From: Rhizobacter terrae
GTDB taxonomy: Bacteria; Pseudomonadota; Gammaproteobacteria; Burkholderiales; Burkholderiaceae_C
Reading direction: 5' to 3'
Length of the DNA: 64,000 nt
NCBI RefSeq assembly: GCF_003852895.1
Contig: NZ_QUSW01000002.1
Coordinates: forward strand, 682,001 to 746,000
Below are positions 10,486 through 23,255 of the stretch, piece after piece (position 1 is the stretch's first letter; each line of letters opens with the position of its first letter). Both the position numbers and the translations under genes were made by a program. The notes beneath the pieces were generated by a model. That model was not told the DNA's origin and made no database searches. It saw nothing but the letters and a program-made list of their open reading frames with translations.

Positions 10486-11595
10486 CTATCGGCCTGCGGA
10501 GGCGGCCGCCACGGCGGCCAGGGTGTCGTCAGGGCGCGGCACCGCCACCTGGCGGGCCTGGGTGCTCACCTGGCGGATGAGGTCGCTCGTCAGCACCAGG
10601 CGTCGCGAGGAACGGTCGAAGTATTTCTCCAGCACGCCATGCGCCGCCATGAGGTCGGACTGCGCCGTGTCGTATTGCCGCGAGAGCAGCGCCAGCCGCG
10701 CATTGAGCAGGCGCAGCTTGAGGTTCTCGCGCACGAAGAAGGCCTGCTCGGGCGCCAGCAGCATGGCCTCCGGGTGGTCGATGCGGGTCACGCGCACCAG
10801 CGACTTGACCTCGCCCCAGACGCGGTCGGACGCGTTGGACCAGGTGTCGCTCCAGCTCTTGATCCAGCTGGGAGAGGCTTCCGGCGACACCGCCGCGCTG
10901 CGCTGCATGGGCTTGGGCGCGGGCGGTGCCGAAGCGGCCTTGCGCGGCTCGGCCACCGACAGCAGCGGCAGTTCGTCGACCATGCGCACGGCTTCATCGA
11001 GCTTGATGCTCAACGACGGCAGGTCGGCCACGCCCACGGCCTTGACCTTGTCGAGGTCGCGCGCAATGGCTCGGCGCACGCCTTCCAGGCGCGGCTGGTT
11101 GTAGCGCGCCAGCCGCTCGTCGGCTTGCTTGAGCGCGGCCACCAGGGGCTCGGCGCTACCGGTGATGGCGGTCTGCTGCATGGCCACGCGCAGGCCGGCG
11201 TCGATGTCCACCAGCACGTTCTCGTCACGCGAACGCGACAGCGACTGGATGAGCTCCTCGAGCTGCCCGCGCTGGATGGCGACTTCCGACAGGCGGGCTT
11301 CCAGCAGCGCGATCTTCGCAGCGTTCTCGCGCGTGCCTTCCTGGGCCTGCTTGGCCAGCATGCGCGCCTCGCTGGACACGCCCTGGCTGTCCTGCTGGCG
11401 GCGCACGAGTTCCTGCTGCAGCGTGGAGACTTTCTGCTGGGCGGTGAATGCCAGGGTCAGCGACACCGCGGCCAGGACGGCCAGCAAGGCGCCGCAGGCC
11501 CAGAGCCATTTCGAATCGACACCCGGGGCACGGGCAACCGGTTCGGCCGCAGGCTTCACGATGGCAGGGAGGACTTCGGTGGGTGCTTCGCTCAC
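10486..11595 (-). CDS. hemX: HemX, uroporphyrinogen-III C-methyltransferase-like membrane protein
   Basis: 369 residues. A short cytoplasmic Pro/Ala-rich start, one membrane helix (about residues 31-53, WLWACGALLAVLAAVSLTLAF), then a long coiled-coil (about 55-130; QQKVSTLQQELVRRQQD onward) and an alpha-helical periplasmic domain typical of the HemX family. Despite the family name no SAM-dependent methylase motifs are visible, and the biochemical role is not established. GTG start at 11595 overlaps the hemD stop by 4 bp (GTGA), which fixes the start; the frame runs on to 11646 without support. Confidence 0.88.
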   Translation of the reverse strand: MSEAPTEVLPAIVKPAAEPVARAPGVDSKWLWACGALLAVLAAVSLTLAFTAQQKVSTLQQELVRRQQDSQGVSSEARMLAKQAQEGTRENAAKIALLEARLSEVAIQRGQLEELIQSLSRSRDENVLVDIDAGLRVAMQQTAITGSAEPLVAALKQADERLARYNQPRLEGVRRAIARDLDKVKAVGVADLPSLSIKLDEAVRMVDELPLLSVAEPRKAASAPPAPKPMQRSAAVSPEASPSWIKSWSDTWSNASDRVWGEVKSLVRVTRIDHPEAMLLAPEQAFFVRENLKLRLLNARLALLSRQYDTAQSDLMAAHGVLEKYFDRSSRRLVLTSDLIRQVSTQARQVAVPRPDDTLAAVAAASAGR

Positions 11596-12341
11596 GATGC
11601 GAGCGATTGTATGCAGGCCACCACGCCATCCAGCGTGGGGGGGCACTCATGGACGACGCCAAAACCACAGTCGCGCGCACGCTGGGCGATGCGCGGATGC
11701 GTGGCGATGGCGCACGAGCGTGCCCAGTCGAGCGCAGGCCGTGCCTCGCGCAGGTTGGCCACGGCCTCGGAACTGCTGAAGAACCAGAGGTGGCTGCTCG
11801 GGCTTTCGATGGCCTGCGCCAGCAGCGCATCGTCCGGCACCGTGGGCACTCGGCGATAGGCGGCCACGAAATCCACCTGCGCCCCGTGGGCCTTCAAGGT
11901 ATCGGCCAACCATTCGCGGCCCCCATCGCCTCGAACGACGAGCACGGAACGGCCGTCCCATGGGCGATGCGCCAGCTGGGCCCACAGCGCCTCGGAGTCG
12001 AATTGCGGCGCATCGTCACGCGGCTCGGCGATGGACGCGGCCGGGACGCCATGCGATTGCAAGGCCTGCGTGCTGCCGGGGCCCACGGAGCCGGCCAGCG
12101 CCTGCTCCGGCCACGGCGCGCCGGCAGGCCGGCAGGCGAAGAACTCCTCCACCGCATTGGGGCTGACGAACACCACCAGGTGGCGCGAAGGCAGCCCGCG
12201 CCACGCATCGAGCACCGCCTCGCGGTCGGCTGCCGGCTGGATGCCGATCAGCGGCATGGCCACGGCGTCGAGCCCGCGTGCCTGGAGCTTGTCGACCCAG
12301 ACCGCCGCCTGCGCGGCAGGCCGGGTGACGATGATCCGCAT
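11592..12341 (-). CDS. hemD: Uroporphyrinogen-III synthase
   Basis: Cyclises hydroxymethylbilane with inversion of ring D to give uroporphyrinogen III. 249 residues, normal for the family. MRIIVTRPAAQAAVW at the N-terminus is a typical HemD start, followed by the two-lobed pattern with FVSPNAVEEFF (first lobe) and LWFFSSSEAVANL (second lobe). The frame is open upstream to 12443, but the family start and position 20 bp after hemC favour ATG at 12341. Overlaps hemX by 4 bp. Confidence 0.93.
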   Translation of the reverse strand: MRIIVTRPAAQAAVWVDKLQARGLDAVAMPLIGIQPAADREAVLDAWRGLPSRHLVVFVSPNAVEEFFACRPAGAPWPEQALAGSVGPGSTQALQSHGVPAASIAEPRDDAPQFDSEALWAQLAHRPWDGRSVLVVRGDGGREWLADTLKAHGAQVDFVAAYRRVPTVPDDALLAQAIESPSSHLWFFSSSEAVANLREARPALDWARSCAIATHPRIAQRARDCGFGVVHECPPTLDGVVACIQSLAS

Positions 12342-12360
12342 GTGGTCTAGACCAGTTCGC

Positions 12361-13287
12361 TCAGGCCGCCAGGTAGGCCGAGGCGCCCTGGTCGCGCAGC
12401 GATGCGGCGGCCTGTTCGCCCAGTGCGCGGGCCGCGGCCGCATCGGCCACCGGCGCCTTCACGCTCGCACGAAGCAGCGGCGAATCGGTGCGCTCCGGGT
12501 GGCCCAGCGCGGCGCGCAGCACCAGCGTGCCGCCGTCCCATTGCGCAAAGGCGGCCAGGGGCATGCTGCAGCTGCCGCCCAGTGCGCGCGACACCGCGCG
12601 CTCTGCCTGCACGGACAGCGAGGTCCCGCGGTGCGTCAGCGTGCCCAGCATGGCCAGCAGCGGCGCCGCATCGGCACACACTTCCAGGCCCAGGGCGCCC
12701 TGGCCGGCGCAGGGCAGCATCTGGTCCGTCTCGAACAGCGAACGGATGCGCGACGCAAGGCCCAGGCGCTTCAGTCCCGCCGCTGCCAACACGATCGCAT
12801 CGTGCTGGCCTTCATCGAGCTTGCGCAGCCGCGTGTCGAGGTTGCCGCGCAGCGGCTCCACCCGCAGGTCCGGCCTCACCGAGCGCAGCTGCACCACGCG
12901 GCGCAGGCTGGAGGTGCCCACGCGCGCACCCTGCGGCAGGTCGGCCAGCGACGCGAACTGGTTGGAAACGAAGGCATCGCGCGGGTCCTCGCGCTCGAGC
13001 ACCGCCGCGAGCTCGAAGCCCTCGGGCAGGTCCATGGGCACGTCCTTGAGCGAATGCACCGCGAGGTTGGCGCGGCCTTCTTCCAGCGCGGTCTCCAGCT
13101 CCTTCACGAACAGGCCCTTGCCGCCCACCTTCGACAGCGTGCGGTCGAGGATCTGGTCGCCGCGCGTGGTCATGCCCAGCAAGTCCACCTGCGCGCCGAA
13201 GCGCTGCATGAGCAAGTCGCGCACATGCTCGGCCTGCCACATCGCGAGGCGGCTTTCGCGGGTGGCGATGATGATTCGATCGGTCAT
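12361..13287 (-). CDS. hemC: Hydroxymethylbilane synthase (porphobilinogen deaminase)
   Basis: Joins four porphobilinogen molecules into hydroxymethylbilane. 308 residues. Visible family features: [18 protein letters not shown] at the start, [33 protein letters not shown] (substrate and cofactor contacts), GTSSLRR and the dipyrromethane attachment Cys in [11 protein letters not shown]. First gene of the haem operon; divergent from ppc with an 88-bp gap that must hold both promoters. Confidence 0.97.
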   Translation of the reverse strand: MTDRIIIATRESRLAMWQAEHVRDLLMQRFGAQVDLLGMTTRGDQILDRTLSKVGGKGLFVKELETALEEGRANLAVHSLKDVPMDLPEGFELAAVLEREDPRDAFVSNQFASLADLPQGARVGTSSLRRVVQLRSVRPDLRVEPLRGNLDTRLRKLDEGQHDAIVLAAAGLKRLGLASRIRSLFETDQMLPCAGQGALGLEVCADAAPLLAMLGTLTHRGTSLSVQAERAVSRALGGSCSMPLAAFAQWDGGTLVLRAALGHPERTDSPLLRASVKAPVADAAAARALGEQAAASLRDQGASAYLAA

Positions 13288-13310
13288 GCGGGCATGCTAG
13301 CAGGGGCGGT

Positions 13311-13340
13311 TTCGGACCCAGTAACCGCTTCGACTAAAAT
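13311..13340 (+). promoter_or_regulatory. Probable sigma-70 promoter of ppc
   Basis: TTCGGA (13311-13316), 18 bp, TAAAAT (13335-13340), then about 35 bp to the ppc ATG. Good -10 and spacing, moderate -35. Lies in the hemC-ppc divergent gap. Confidence 0.55.
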
Positions 13341-13375
13341 CGCGTAACCAAATTACAACCCACCCAGAGACCCCC

Positions 13376-16156
<2,781 letters not shown>

Positions 16157-16226
16157 CGGCGATGCCGGGCGCTGCCAGGGCGTGACCGTTTTCGCGAACG
16201 GGCCGACCTGAGGGCGCCTGGTCCCC

Positions 16227-16253
16227 TTCAGGCCGGACCCGCTAGGCCGATAG
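16227..16253 (+). promoter_or_regulatory. Possible sigma-28 promoter before the GGDEF-EAL gene
   Basis: GCCGATAG (16246-16253) is identical to the -10 box before fliD; 15 bases upstream is TTCA, a poor match to the TCAA/TTAA boxes seen at flagellar genes here. ATG follows about 48 bases later. Confidence 0.35.
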
Positions 16254-16301
16254 TACGGAAGACTCCTTTCCCGTGCACATCGGCGCCGGTCGCCACGCCC
16301 C

Positions 16302-18308
16302 ATGAACCTTCGCAACGCAAGCGCACGCCTGGCGATCGTCTGTGCCGCAGCCCTCATCGCTGCCGTGGTGGCCATCTTCGCCGCCATCCAGGGCGCTGCT
16401 GAAGACCACCTGCGCATCGAAGCCGAGCAGTCGGCCCTGAAGTGGGCCGAGGTGATCCGCGACACGGTACCCGACCTGGACCCGCTGTTCCGCCAGGCGC
16501 AGGTGAGCCCCGCCAGCGTGCGGCAGCTGGGCGAACTGCTGCGGGTCAACGAGATCTTCCGCTTCAAGCTCTACGACAACCAGGGCAGGCCCATCCTGGT
16601 GTCGGACGACATCGTGCGCGAGGCCGACGGCAGCGTCCGCCTGGCCGCACGTCCGCCCGCGGTGGACAACGAGGAAGTGCGCCAGGTGGTGCTGCAAGGG
16701 CACAACCAGATCGAGCTGCACCGAAGTGACGACGCGAAGCGCCCGCCGGTCTACAGCGAGGCCTACGTGCCGGTGATCTCCAAGGGGCAGGTCATCGGCG
16801 TGGTCGAGGTCTATGTGGACCAGACGGCCCGCGCGCGCCGAATCACCAACGCCTTCCGCCGCATCGCGCTGGGCGTGGCTGCGGTGTTCGTGCTGCTGAT
16901 GGGCGTGGCCGCCTGGCAGTTGCGCCTGCGCCGGCATGAGCAGAAGCAGGTGGAGGCCCGCGTGCGCTACATGGCGCACCACGACACGCTGACCGGCGTG
17001 CTGAACCGCGCCAGCTTCAACGCGGCGCTGGCCGATGCGCAGCGGCGTGCCCGCGACAGCGCGGAGATCTTCGCCGTGCTGTGCATCGACCTGGACCGCT
17101 TCAAGGAAGTCAACGACGCGCTCGGCCATGCCGCCGGCGACGAAACCCTGTGCGCCGTCGCCCGGCGGCTGCAGGCGGTGGTGCGCCAGTTCGACCAGGT
17201 GGCCCGCCTGGGCGGCGATGAGTTCGCCATCTTGCAGACCGGTGTGCGGCGCGTCGAGGACGTGACCACGCTCGCGCAGCGGGTCGTGGACGCGCTGGCC
17301 CCGCCCCACGAGATCGCGGGCCAGCGCGTGCTGGGCGGCGCCAGCGTCGGCGCCGCGGTCTACGGCACCGATGGCACCGACTCGAACCAGCTCCTGCACA
17401 AGGCCGACCTGGCCCTGTACCGCGCCAAGTCCAACGGCCGGGGGCAGTACAGCTTTTACGACGCCCAGACCGACGAGAGCCTTCAGTCGCGCCGCGCGAT
17501 GATCCGCGACCTGCGCGATGCCCTGAAGACCGACGGGCTGAGCCTGAACTTCCAGCCGCTGTTCGATGCGGACGGCACCACGCTCACCGGCTATGAAGCC
17601 CTGGCGCGCTGGACGCATCCCAGGCACGGCGCCGTGTCGCCGATGGTGTTCATCCCGCTGGCCGAAGAAGCGGGGCTCATCGAGGAGCTGGGCGCCTGGG
17701 TGTTGAACCGTGCCTGCCTCGAAGCCGTCACCTGGCCGGCCACGGTGGACCTGTCGGTGAACCTCTCGGCCGCACAGTTCCGCGGCGACCTCGTCGGCAC
17801 GGTGAAAGGCTGCCTGGCCACGAGCGGCCTGCCCGCCAGCCGGCTGCACCTGGAGATCACCGAGTCGCTGCTCATCAACAACACCGACGCGGTGCTGCGC
17901 ACCCTGCACGGCCTGACGGGTCTGGGCGTGCGCATCGCGATGGACGACTTTGGCACCGGCTATTCGAGTCTTGCCTACCTGTGGCGCTTCCCCTTCGACA
18001 AGCTCAAGATCGACCGCGCCTTCACGCAGAACCTGGAGCAGGACCCGAAGGTGGACCTCATCGTGAAGTCCATCATCTCGCTGGCGCACTCGATGGGCAT
18101 CCGCGTGAATGCGGAAGGCGTGGAGACGCCGCAGCAGCTGGCGAGGCTGCAGTCGCACGGCTGCGATGAACTGCAGGGCTACCTGCTGGGGCGTCCGTCA
18201 GCGGCGAACCTGCTGGACCATGCGCACGCGCGGCACGATGCACAGCCGCCGGTGGCGCCGCGCGCCACGAACTTCGGCAACTTCGACACCATTCCCGGCT
18301 CGCTGTGA
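16302..18308 (+). CDS. Membrane GGDEF-EAL protein (c-di-GMP turnover)
   Basis: 668 residues. Two membrane segments (about 8-28 and 187-207) frame a periplasmic sensor region with a dCACHE/PAS-like look (VNEIFRFKLYDNQGRPILVSDD). Then a GGDEF domain (about 225-385) with intact RLGGDEFAIL near 305 and DPLTGVLNRASF-like start (DTLTGVLNRASF), and an EAL domain (about 400-650) with TGYEALARW near 430, NLSAAQF, LHLEITESLL, MDDFGTGYSSL and LKIDRAFT. Both catalytic signatures look intact, so synthase, phosphodiesterase or both are possible. The stand-alone position gives no partner; a sigma-28-like -10 box upstream hints at co-expression with motility genes. Confidence 0.92.
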   Translation: MNLRNASARLAIVCAAALIAAVVAIFAAIQGAAEDHLRIEAEQSALKWAEVIRDTVPDLDPLFRQAQVSPASVRQLGELLRVNEIFRFKLYDNQGRPILVSDDIVREADGSVRLAARPPAVDNEEVRQVVLQGHNQIELHRSDDAKRPPVYSEAYVPVISKGQVIGVVEVYVDQTARARRITNAFRRIALGVAAVFVLLMGVAAWQLRLRRHEQKQVEARVRYMAHHDTLTGVLNRASFNAALADAQRRARDSAEIFAVLCIDLDRFKEVNDALGHAAGDETLCAVARRLQAVVRQFDQVARLGGDEFAILQTGVRRVEDVTTLAQRVVDALAPPHEIAGQRVLGGASVGAAVYGTDGTDSNQLLHKADLALYRAKSNGRGQYSFYDAQTDESLQSRRAMIRDLRDALKTDGLSLNFQPLFDADGTTLTGYEALARWTHPRHGAVSPMVFIPLAEEAGLIEELGAWVLNRACLEAVTWPATVDLSVNLSAAQFRGDLVGTVKGCLATSGLPASRLHLEITESLLINNTDAVLRTLHGLTGLGVRIAMDDFGTGYSSLAYLWRFPFDKLKIDRAFTQNLEQDPKVDLIVKSIISLAHSMGIRVNAEGVETPQQLARLQSHGCDELQGYLLGRPSAANLLDHAHARHDAQPPVAPRATNFGNFDTIPGSL

Positions 18309-18315
18309 GCGGCGC

Positions 18316-19674
18316 CTAGAGCCTTTCGGGTGCGGAGGCGGCGGTGGCCTGCCGGGCCGCCGTGGTCACTTCCATGCGCCGCAGGTAATCGGCCTTGAGC
18401 TGGTCAATGCTCACCCCGGCTCGCTTCGCGTATTCCTGCGAGCCCTTCACTTCGCCCTTTTCGGACACCAGCGCCAGCCAGTCCTGCATCTGCCGAGTCA
18501 GCTCGCAGGTGTTGACCGGCTTGTCAGTCGACAGGGCAAGGCCGGGAGATGCCATCAGTGCGGCCTGCACTTCGGTGCGCATGTCCTGCACCTTGGCAGC
18601 GGGCCACCCCAGGTTCTCGCCCACACGCAGGCCGACCAGGTTGCCCAGGGCCGACTGGTCGCCCTCCACCAGCAGGTGCGCCACGGCCTCGCAGGTCTGC
18701 GCCCGGTTGGCATCGCGCACCGCCTGGGGGCTGCACATCTTGACCAGCGGCTGGTAGCCGGGCATCTGCCACTGCATCCACACGACACTGGACTGCATCA
18801 TGGCAAAGAGGCGTTCGTCGCCAGTGAGATCTGCCGGCAGGTTTCGCAGCACCAGCCGGGTCACCATGAAGCCGGGCGACTCGACACGCTTGGCCTGGGA
18901 CAGCCGATGCAGTGCCTCGGCAGCGGTGCCCATGTCTGAGCGGGCCATCGCCTCTTCGAGCATCTTCAACCAGGCCACCCCGTTGTCCGGATCCAGGCGA
19001 GCCCACTGTTCGGTGGAGAGCTGGCCGCAGGCCGGCGCCGACACATCGGCCGAGGACGGGCGGCAGGCCTGCATCGCCATGGCGTACACCAGGGGATCCT
19101 TGCCGTCGCGGGCCATGCGAGCCAGCTTGTCTGCGACCGGGGAGAGGAGTTCGCCGCGGTGGGCATGGGCCGCAACCTGCGACTCGCGGGCTTCTCGGCA
19201 CGCCGGAGAGGCCTCGTTGGCCTTGCTGCCTGAACACGCCTTCTCGCCCTGCTCCATCGCGCTGACGATCTCGCCCATGCCACGGCCGGACACATCGAGC
19301 ATGCCGGCCGCCGCGGACAGGCGAGCATCGCCTGAGGCGGACAACGCCCGGTTCATGCGGTCCAGGACACGGCGGTTGTCAGCCGGCGATGCGAGGGACA
19401 GGGGATCGGCGCTGGGCTTGCGCATGCAGCCTGGCGCTGCGGGCGCGGACGCGCCCAATGCGCCAGGCAAGCCCAGTGCAGCCAGGTTGATGGCGGACGC
19501 CTGCGCGGCGGAACTGGCGGAAGACGCAGGCTTCGCCGCCGCCAGCGCCTTGCCCTTGCGGACAGGCTCGGGCTGCATCGATGCCGCATTGATCGACGCC
19601 TTCTGGATCACCAGGAACAAGATTGGAACCGCGATGGCTGCTCCGGCAATCCATCGCCGTGAACGCTCTTCCAC
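18316..19674 (-). CDS. Hypothetical membrane-anchored protein (452 aa)
   Basis: Not recognised. GTG start at 19674. One N-terminal membrane segment (about residues 8-24, IAGAAIAVPILFLVIQKA), then an Ala-rich linker and a mostly helical region with repeated short hydrophobic helices and eight or so Cys residues spread through it (for example GCMRKPSADP, KACSGSK, SPACREARE, LVKMCSPQAV, QTCEAVAHLL, NTCELTRQMQ), which would suit disulfides in the periplasm. The end holds YAKRAGVSIDQLKADYLRRME. Convergent with the GGDEF-EAL gene (8-bp gap). No function can be proposed. Confidence 0.7.
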   Translation of the reverse strand: MEERSRRWIAGAAIAVPILFLVIQKASINAASMQPEPVRKGKALAAAKPASSASSAAQASAINLAALGLPGALGASAPAAPGCMRKPSADPLSLASPADNRRVLDRMNRALSASGDARLSAAAGMLDVSGRGMGEIVSAMEQGEKACSGSKANEASPACREARESQVAAHAHRGELLSPVADKLARMARDGKDPLVYAMAMQACRPSSADVSAPACGQLSTEQWARLDPDNGVAWLKMLEEAMARSDMGTAAEALHRLSQAKRVESPGFMVTRLVLRNLPADLTGDERLFAMMQSSVVWMQWQMPGYQPLVKMCSPQAVRDANRAQTCEAVAHLLVEGDQSALGNLVGLRVGENLGWPAAKVQDMRTEVQAALMASPGLALSTDKPVNTCELTRQMQDWLALVSEKGEVKGSQEYAKRAGVSIDQLKADYLRRMEVTTAARQATAASAPERL

Positions 19675-19800
19675 GTCCCCACCCCTCGTTTTACGCAGTG
19701 TGTGGAGACGGCTTGGCGCCTGTCTCCCGACTTTGCAGAATTGTGACTGCCGAGCGTGCCGCGAGGGGTTACCAGCTGTTTGCGTCGCGTGGCGCAGCGG

Positions 19801-20589
19801 TCACAACCCGGCCGCGACCAGCGCCTCGCGCACCGCGGTGGCCTGGCGGCGCGACACGGCCAGCCATTCATCCACCGGCGCCACGCGCACGGCCCAGCTT
19901 TCGCCGCCTTCGTCGTCGGTGCCGGCGATGATGCGGCGCTCCAGCGCCCGCACCGCCTTCTTGGCCACCAGTGCGTTGCGGTGCACGCGGATGAACCGGT
20001 CGCCCAGGCGCTGCTCCAGGTCGCTCAGCGCATCGTCGAGCACGTAGGTGTGCTGCGCGGTGCGCAAGGTGACGTACTTCAGCTCCGCCTTGAGGTAGAG
20101 CACGTCGGACACCGGCACGCGCACCACGCGGCCTCGGTCGCTCACGATGACCACCGGCTCGGCGTCTTCTGTGGGTGCCACCACCGGCGGAGCGATGGCC
20201 ATGCGCTGGGCCACGCGCTGCAGGGCCGCATGCAGGCGCTCGCGCCGCACGGGCTTGGTGAGGTAGTCCACCGCCTCCAGCTCGAAGGCCTGCAGCGCAT
20301 GCTCGGCATGCGCGGTGACGAAGACGATGGCCGGCGGCGACGGCATGGTGCGCAGCTCGGCGGCCAGCTGCATGCCGTCGCGACCGGGCATGTGGATGTC
20401 CAGCAGCATCAGGTCGCAGTGCTGCGACTGCAGCCACACCAGGGCCTGGGTGGCATTGCCCGCCTCGCCCACGACCTCGGCCTTGGGCTGCGGGCAATCG
20501 CCCACCAGGCTGCGCAGGCGCAGCCGCGCCAGTTCCTCGTCGTCCACGACGAGCACACGCAGGTTGGCGGAGGCGGGTTCGGTCGTCAT
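19801..20589 (-). CDS. algR: LytTR response regulator (AlgR-like)
   Basis: 262 residues. Receiver domain (about 10-125): VLVVDDEELA (acidic pocket), phospho-acceptor Asp64 in LMLLDIHMPGRDG, FVTAHAE and DYLTKPVRRERL (conserved Thr/Ser and Lys). C-terminal LytTR DNA-binding domain (about 155-255) with VLYLKAELKYVTLRT and FIRVHRNALVAKKAV. AlgR-type regulators in pseudomonads control alginate, type IV pili and virulence; the targets here are unknown. Overlaps the kinase gene by 4 bp (ATGA), so the pair is co-translated. Confidence 0.9.
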   Translation of the reverse strand: MTTEPASANLRVLVVDDEELARLRLRSLVGDCPQPKAEVVGEAGNATQALVWLQSQHCDLMLLDIHMPGRDGMQLAAELRTMPSPPAIVFVTAHAEHALQAFELEAVDYLTKPVRRERLHAALQRVAQRMAIAPPVVAPTEDAEPVVIVSDRGRVVRVPVSDVLYLKAELKYVTLRTAQHTYVLDDALSDLEQRLGDRFIRVHRNALVAKKAVRALERRIIAGTDDEGGESWAVRVAPVDEWLAVSRRQATAVREALVAAGL

Positions 20590-21767
20590 AGCGGCACCAC
20601 GATCTGCACTCGGAACACCTTGCCGTCCTGATGGGCATCGAACTGCGAGGCCACGTCATGCATGAGCCTCAGCCGTTCTCGCACGTTGCGCAATGCAATG
20701 CCGTTGCCCGGCCTGGACGGTTCGCGGGGCACGGTGTTGGCAATCGACAGTTCGGCGCGCCCGAGCTTGACGCGGGTGCGCACGCGGATCATGCCGCCAT
20801 CGGGCGCCGGCTCCACGCCATGGCGTACGGCGTTCTCCACCAGCGGCTGCAGCAGCAGCGGCGGCACCTTGGCGGCGCCGGCGTCGGCATCGAGCTCCCA
20901 GCTCACCTGCAGCCGGCTGCCGAAGCGGATCTGCTCGATGGCCAGGTAGCGCTGGGCCAGCTCGACCTCGTCGGCCAGGGTGGTGGCCTCGCCGGTGTTG
21001 GTCAGCGCCACGCGGAACAGCTCGGCCAGGTCTTCCAGCACGCCCTCGGCGCGGGCGGGGTCCAGCCGCACCAGGCTGAGCGCGGTGTTGAGGGTGTTGA
21101 ACAGGAAGTGCGGCCGGATGCGCGACTGAAGCTCGGCCAGCTTGGCGGTGGTGTCCGCCGGCAGGCGGGCCTGGGCGCGCAGCCGCAGCCACTGGAAGAT
21201 GGTGGCGGACCCCAGCACGCCACACACGCTGGCCGCCAGGGTGTGGCGCGAGTCAAAGAACTCCAGGCCCGTGAGCAGCCCGAGCGACCAGCCGAAGGCC
21301 CCGCTCAGGGCGCCCAGCGCCAGGGCTGCCAGCCACTGGCCCGACAGCGGCAGCTGCTGCAATTGGGACTTCAGCGCGCAAGCACTCACCAGCCAGAAAA
21401 CCACCGCCGGCAGGGACACGGCCATGCCGATGGCCGCCAGCGCCAGCCAGGAGGCGAAGCCGCCGGCGGCAAACAGGCACCCGGCCGAGACGGCCAGGGT
21501 GACGCACAGCACGGCCCGCAGCACCACGCCCACGTGGCAGACGTCGAACAACAGCGACGGGCCGGCTGCGCCATGGGGCAGGCTGCCGTCGAGGATGGTG
21601 CTGCCAAAGGCCGTGCTGCCGAACATCTCGCTCGCACGCGGGCCGTCCATCTCCTCGGTGGGGATGTGCATGGTGGGTGCGAAGCCTGGGTCCGGCGCGG
21701 GGGGCATGGGGTTCGGGTTGTCCTGGAGGGTGCTCGATAGAATTGCACCGCCTCGCATTGTCGTCAA
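20586..21767 (-). CDS. algZ: LytS/AlgZ-type sensor histidine kinase
   Basis: Membrane kinase partner of the adjacent LytTR regulator. Four hydrophobic segments lie in the first half (about 78-100, 102-125, 143-168, 178-193), then the His_kinase box [16 protein letters not shown] (His about 220) and the ATP-site N-box [15 protein letters not shown], followed by [12 protein letters not shown]. The start is uncertain: TTG 21767 has AGGG at good spacing, ATG 21758 has none, and ATG 21707 begins [11 protein letters not shown]; the membrane and catalytic parts are unaffected. Divergent from argH. Symbol by analogy with the Pseudomonas pair; orthology not tested. Confidence 0.85.
   Translation of the reverse strand: MTTMRGGAILSSTLQDNPNPMPPAPDPGFAPTMHIPTEEMDGPRASEMFGSTAFGSTILDGSLPHGAAGPSLLFDVCHVGVVLRAVLCVTLAVSAGCLFAAGGFASWLALAAIGMAVSLPAVVFWLVSACALKSQLQQLPLSGQWLAALALGALSGAFGWSLGLLTGLEFFDSRHTLAASVCGVLGSATIFQWLRLRAQARLPADTTAKLAELQSRIRPHFLFNTLNTALSLVRLDPARAEGVLEDLAELFRVALTNTGEATTLADEVELAQRYLAIEQIRFGSRLQVSWELDADAGAAKVPPLLLQPLVENAVRHGVEPAPDGGMIRVRTRVKLGRAELSIANTVPREPSRPGNGIALRNVRERLRLMHDVASQFDAHQDGKVFRVQIVVPL
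21738..21743 (+). promoter_or_regulatory. Possible -10 element of argH
   Basis: TAGAAT resembles common -10 boxes in Burkholderiales; no -35 at ideal spacing (TTGTCC is 14 bp upstream). It would give a leader of about 105 bases before argH. Confidence 0.35.
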
Positions 21768-21857
21768 CTTGAGGCCCTGCCCGAGCCGCCGGGCGCCTCA
21801 AAACGCGCTTCCGTCCTCTTTTCACTCCCACCTTCCAAGCCGCCAACGGCCACGCCC

Positions 21858-23255
21858 ATGTCCTCCAACCAACTCGACAAGAAATCCGAAGCCTGGTCTG
21901 CCCTGTTCTCGGAGCCCATGAGCGATCTCGTCAAGCGCTACACCTCCAGCGTGTTCTTCGACAAGCGCATGTGGCGCGCGGACATTGCCGGGTCGCTCGC
22001 GCATGCACAGATGCTGGCAGCGCAGAAGATCATCGGTGCGGACGACCTCGCGGCCATCCAGAAGGGCATGGCGCAGATCACGCAGGAGATCGAGTCCGGC
22101 ACCTTCGAATGGAAGCTCGACCTCGAAGACGTGCACCTGAACATCGAGGCGCGCCTGACCCAGCTCGTGGGCGACGCGGGCAAGCGGTTGCACACCGGCC
22201 GCTCGCGCAACGACCAGGTGGCCACCGACGTGCGGCTGTGGCTGCGCGAGGAGATCGACACGCTGGCACCGCTGCTGCGCCAGATGCAGTCCGCGCTGCT
22301 CGATGTGGCCGCCCAGAACGTGGAGACGATTCTTCCGGGCTTCACGCACATGCAGGTGGCCCAGCCGGTGAGCTTCGCGCACCACATGCTGGCCTACGTG
22401 GAGATGTTCGCGCGCGATGAAGAGCGCCTGGCCGACGTGCGCCGCCGCGTGAACCGCCTGCCGCTGGGTGCCGCAGCCCTGGCCGGCACCAGCTACCCGC
22501 TGGACCGCGAGATGGTGGCCAGGACGCTGGGCTTCGACGGTGTGTGCCAGAACAGCCTGGACGCGGTGAGCGACCGCGACTTCGCCATCGAGTTCGCGTC
22601 CTTCGCGAGCATCACGATGATGCACGTGTCGCGTCTGGCCGAAGAGATCGTGCTGTGGATGAGCCAGAACTTCGGCTTCATCAACCTGGCCGACCGCTAC
22701 TGCACCGGCTCGTCGATCATGCCGCAAAAGCGCAACCCCGACGTGGCCGAACTGGCGCGCGGCAAGAGTGGCCGCGTGGTGGGCCACCTCATGGGCCTGC
22801 TCACCCTGATGAAGGGCCAGCCGCTCACCTACAACAAGGACAACCAGGAAGACAAGGAACCCTTGTTCGACACGGTGGACACCGTGCGCGACACGCTGCG
22901 CATCATGGCCGAGATGGCAGGCGGCATCGTCGTGAAGAAGGAAGCGATGGAAGCCGCAGCACTCAAGGGCTATGCAACGGCGACGGACCTGGCCGACTAC
23001 CTCGTGAAGAAGGGCCTGCCCTTCCGCGATGCGCATGAAGTGGTGGCGCATGCGGTGAAGTCGGCGATCCAGCTCGGCGTGGATCTGAGCGAACTGCCTT
23101 TGGAATCGCTGAAGGCTTTCAATGCATCGATCGAACAGGATGTGTTCGATGTGCTGACCTTGCGCGGCTCGCTGAATGCACGCAACGTGCTCGGCGGGAC
23201 GGCGCCCGTGCAGGTGCTCAAGCAGATCGAGCGGCACCGGGCGCGGCTGGCCTGA
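21858..23255 (+). CDS. argH: Argininosuccinate lyase
   Basis: Last step of arginine synthesis: argininosuccinate to arginine and fumarate. 465 residues, normal length. Family signatures intact: [48 protein letters not shown] and the fumarase/ASL signature [12 protein letters not shown] with its catalytic Ser. Divergent from the two-component pair. A GGGGTG/CACCCC hairpin without a T-run (23265-23279) follows the stop codon. Confidence 0.98.
   Translation: MSSNQLDKKSEAWSALFSEPMSDLVKRYTSSVFFDKRMWRADIAGSLAHAQMLAAQKIIGADDLAAIQKGMAQITQEIESGTFEWKLDLEDVHLNIEARLTQLVGDAGKRLHTGRSRNDQVATDVRLWLREEIDTLAPLLRQMQSALLDVAAQNVETILPGFTHMQVAQPVSFAHHMLAYVEMFARDEERLADVRRRVNRLPLGAAALAGTSYPLDREMVARTLGFDGVCQNSLDAVSDRDFAIEFASFASITMMHVSRLAEEIVLWMSQNFGFINLADRYCTGSSIMPQKRNPDVAELARGKSGRVVGHLMGLLTLMKGQPLTYNKDNQEDKEPLFDTVDTVRDTLRIMAEMAGGIVVKKEAMEAAALKGYATATDLADYLVKKGLPFRDAHEVVAHAVKSAIQLGVDLSELPLESLKAFNASIEQDVFDVLTLRGSLNARNVLGGTAPVQVLKQIERHRARLA

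Noticed and set aside
9712-11859. 715-codon plus-strand frame
   Set aside because: Shadow of hemY and hemX on the minus strand.
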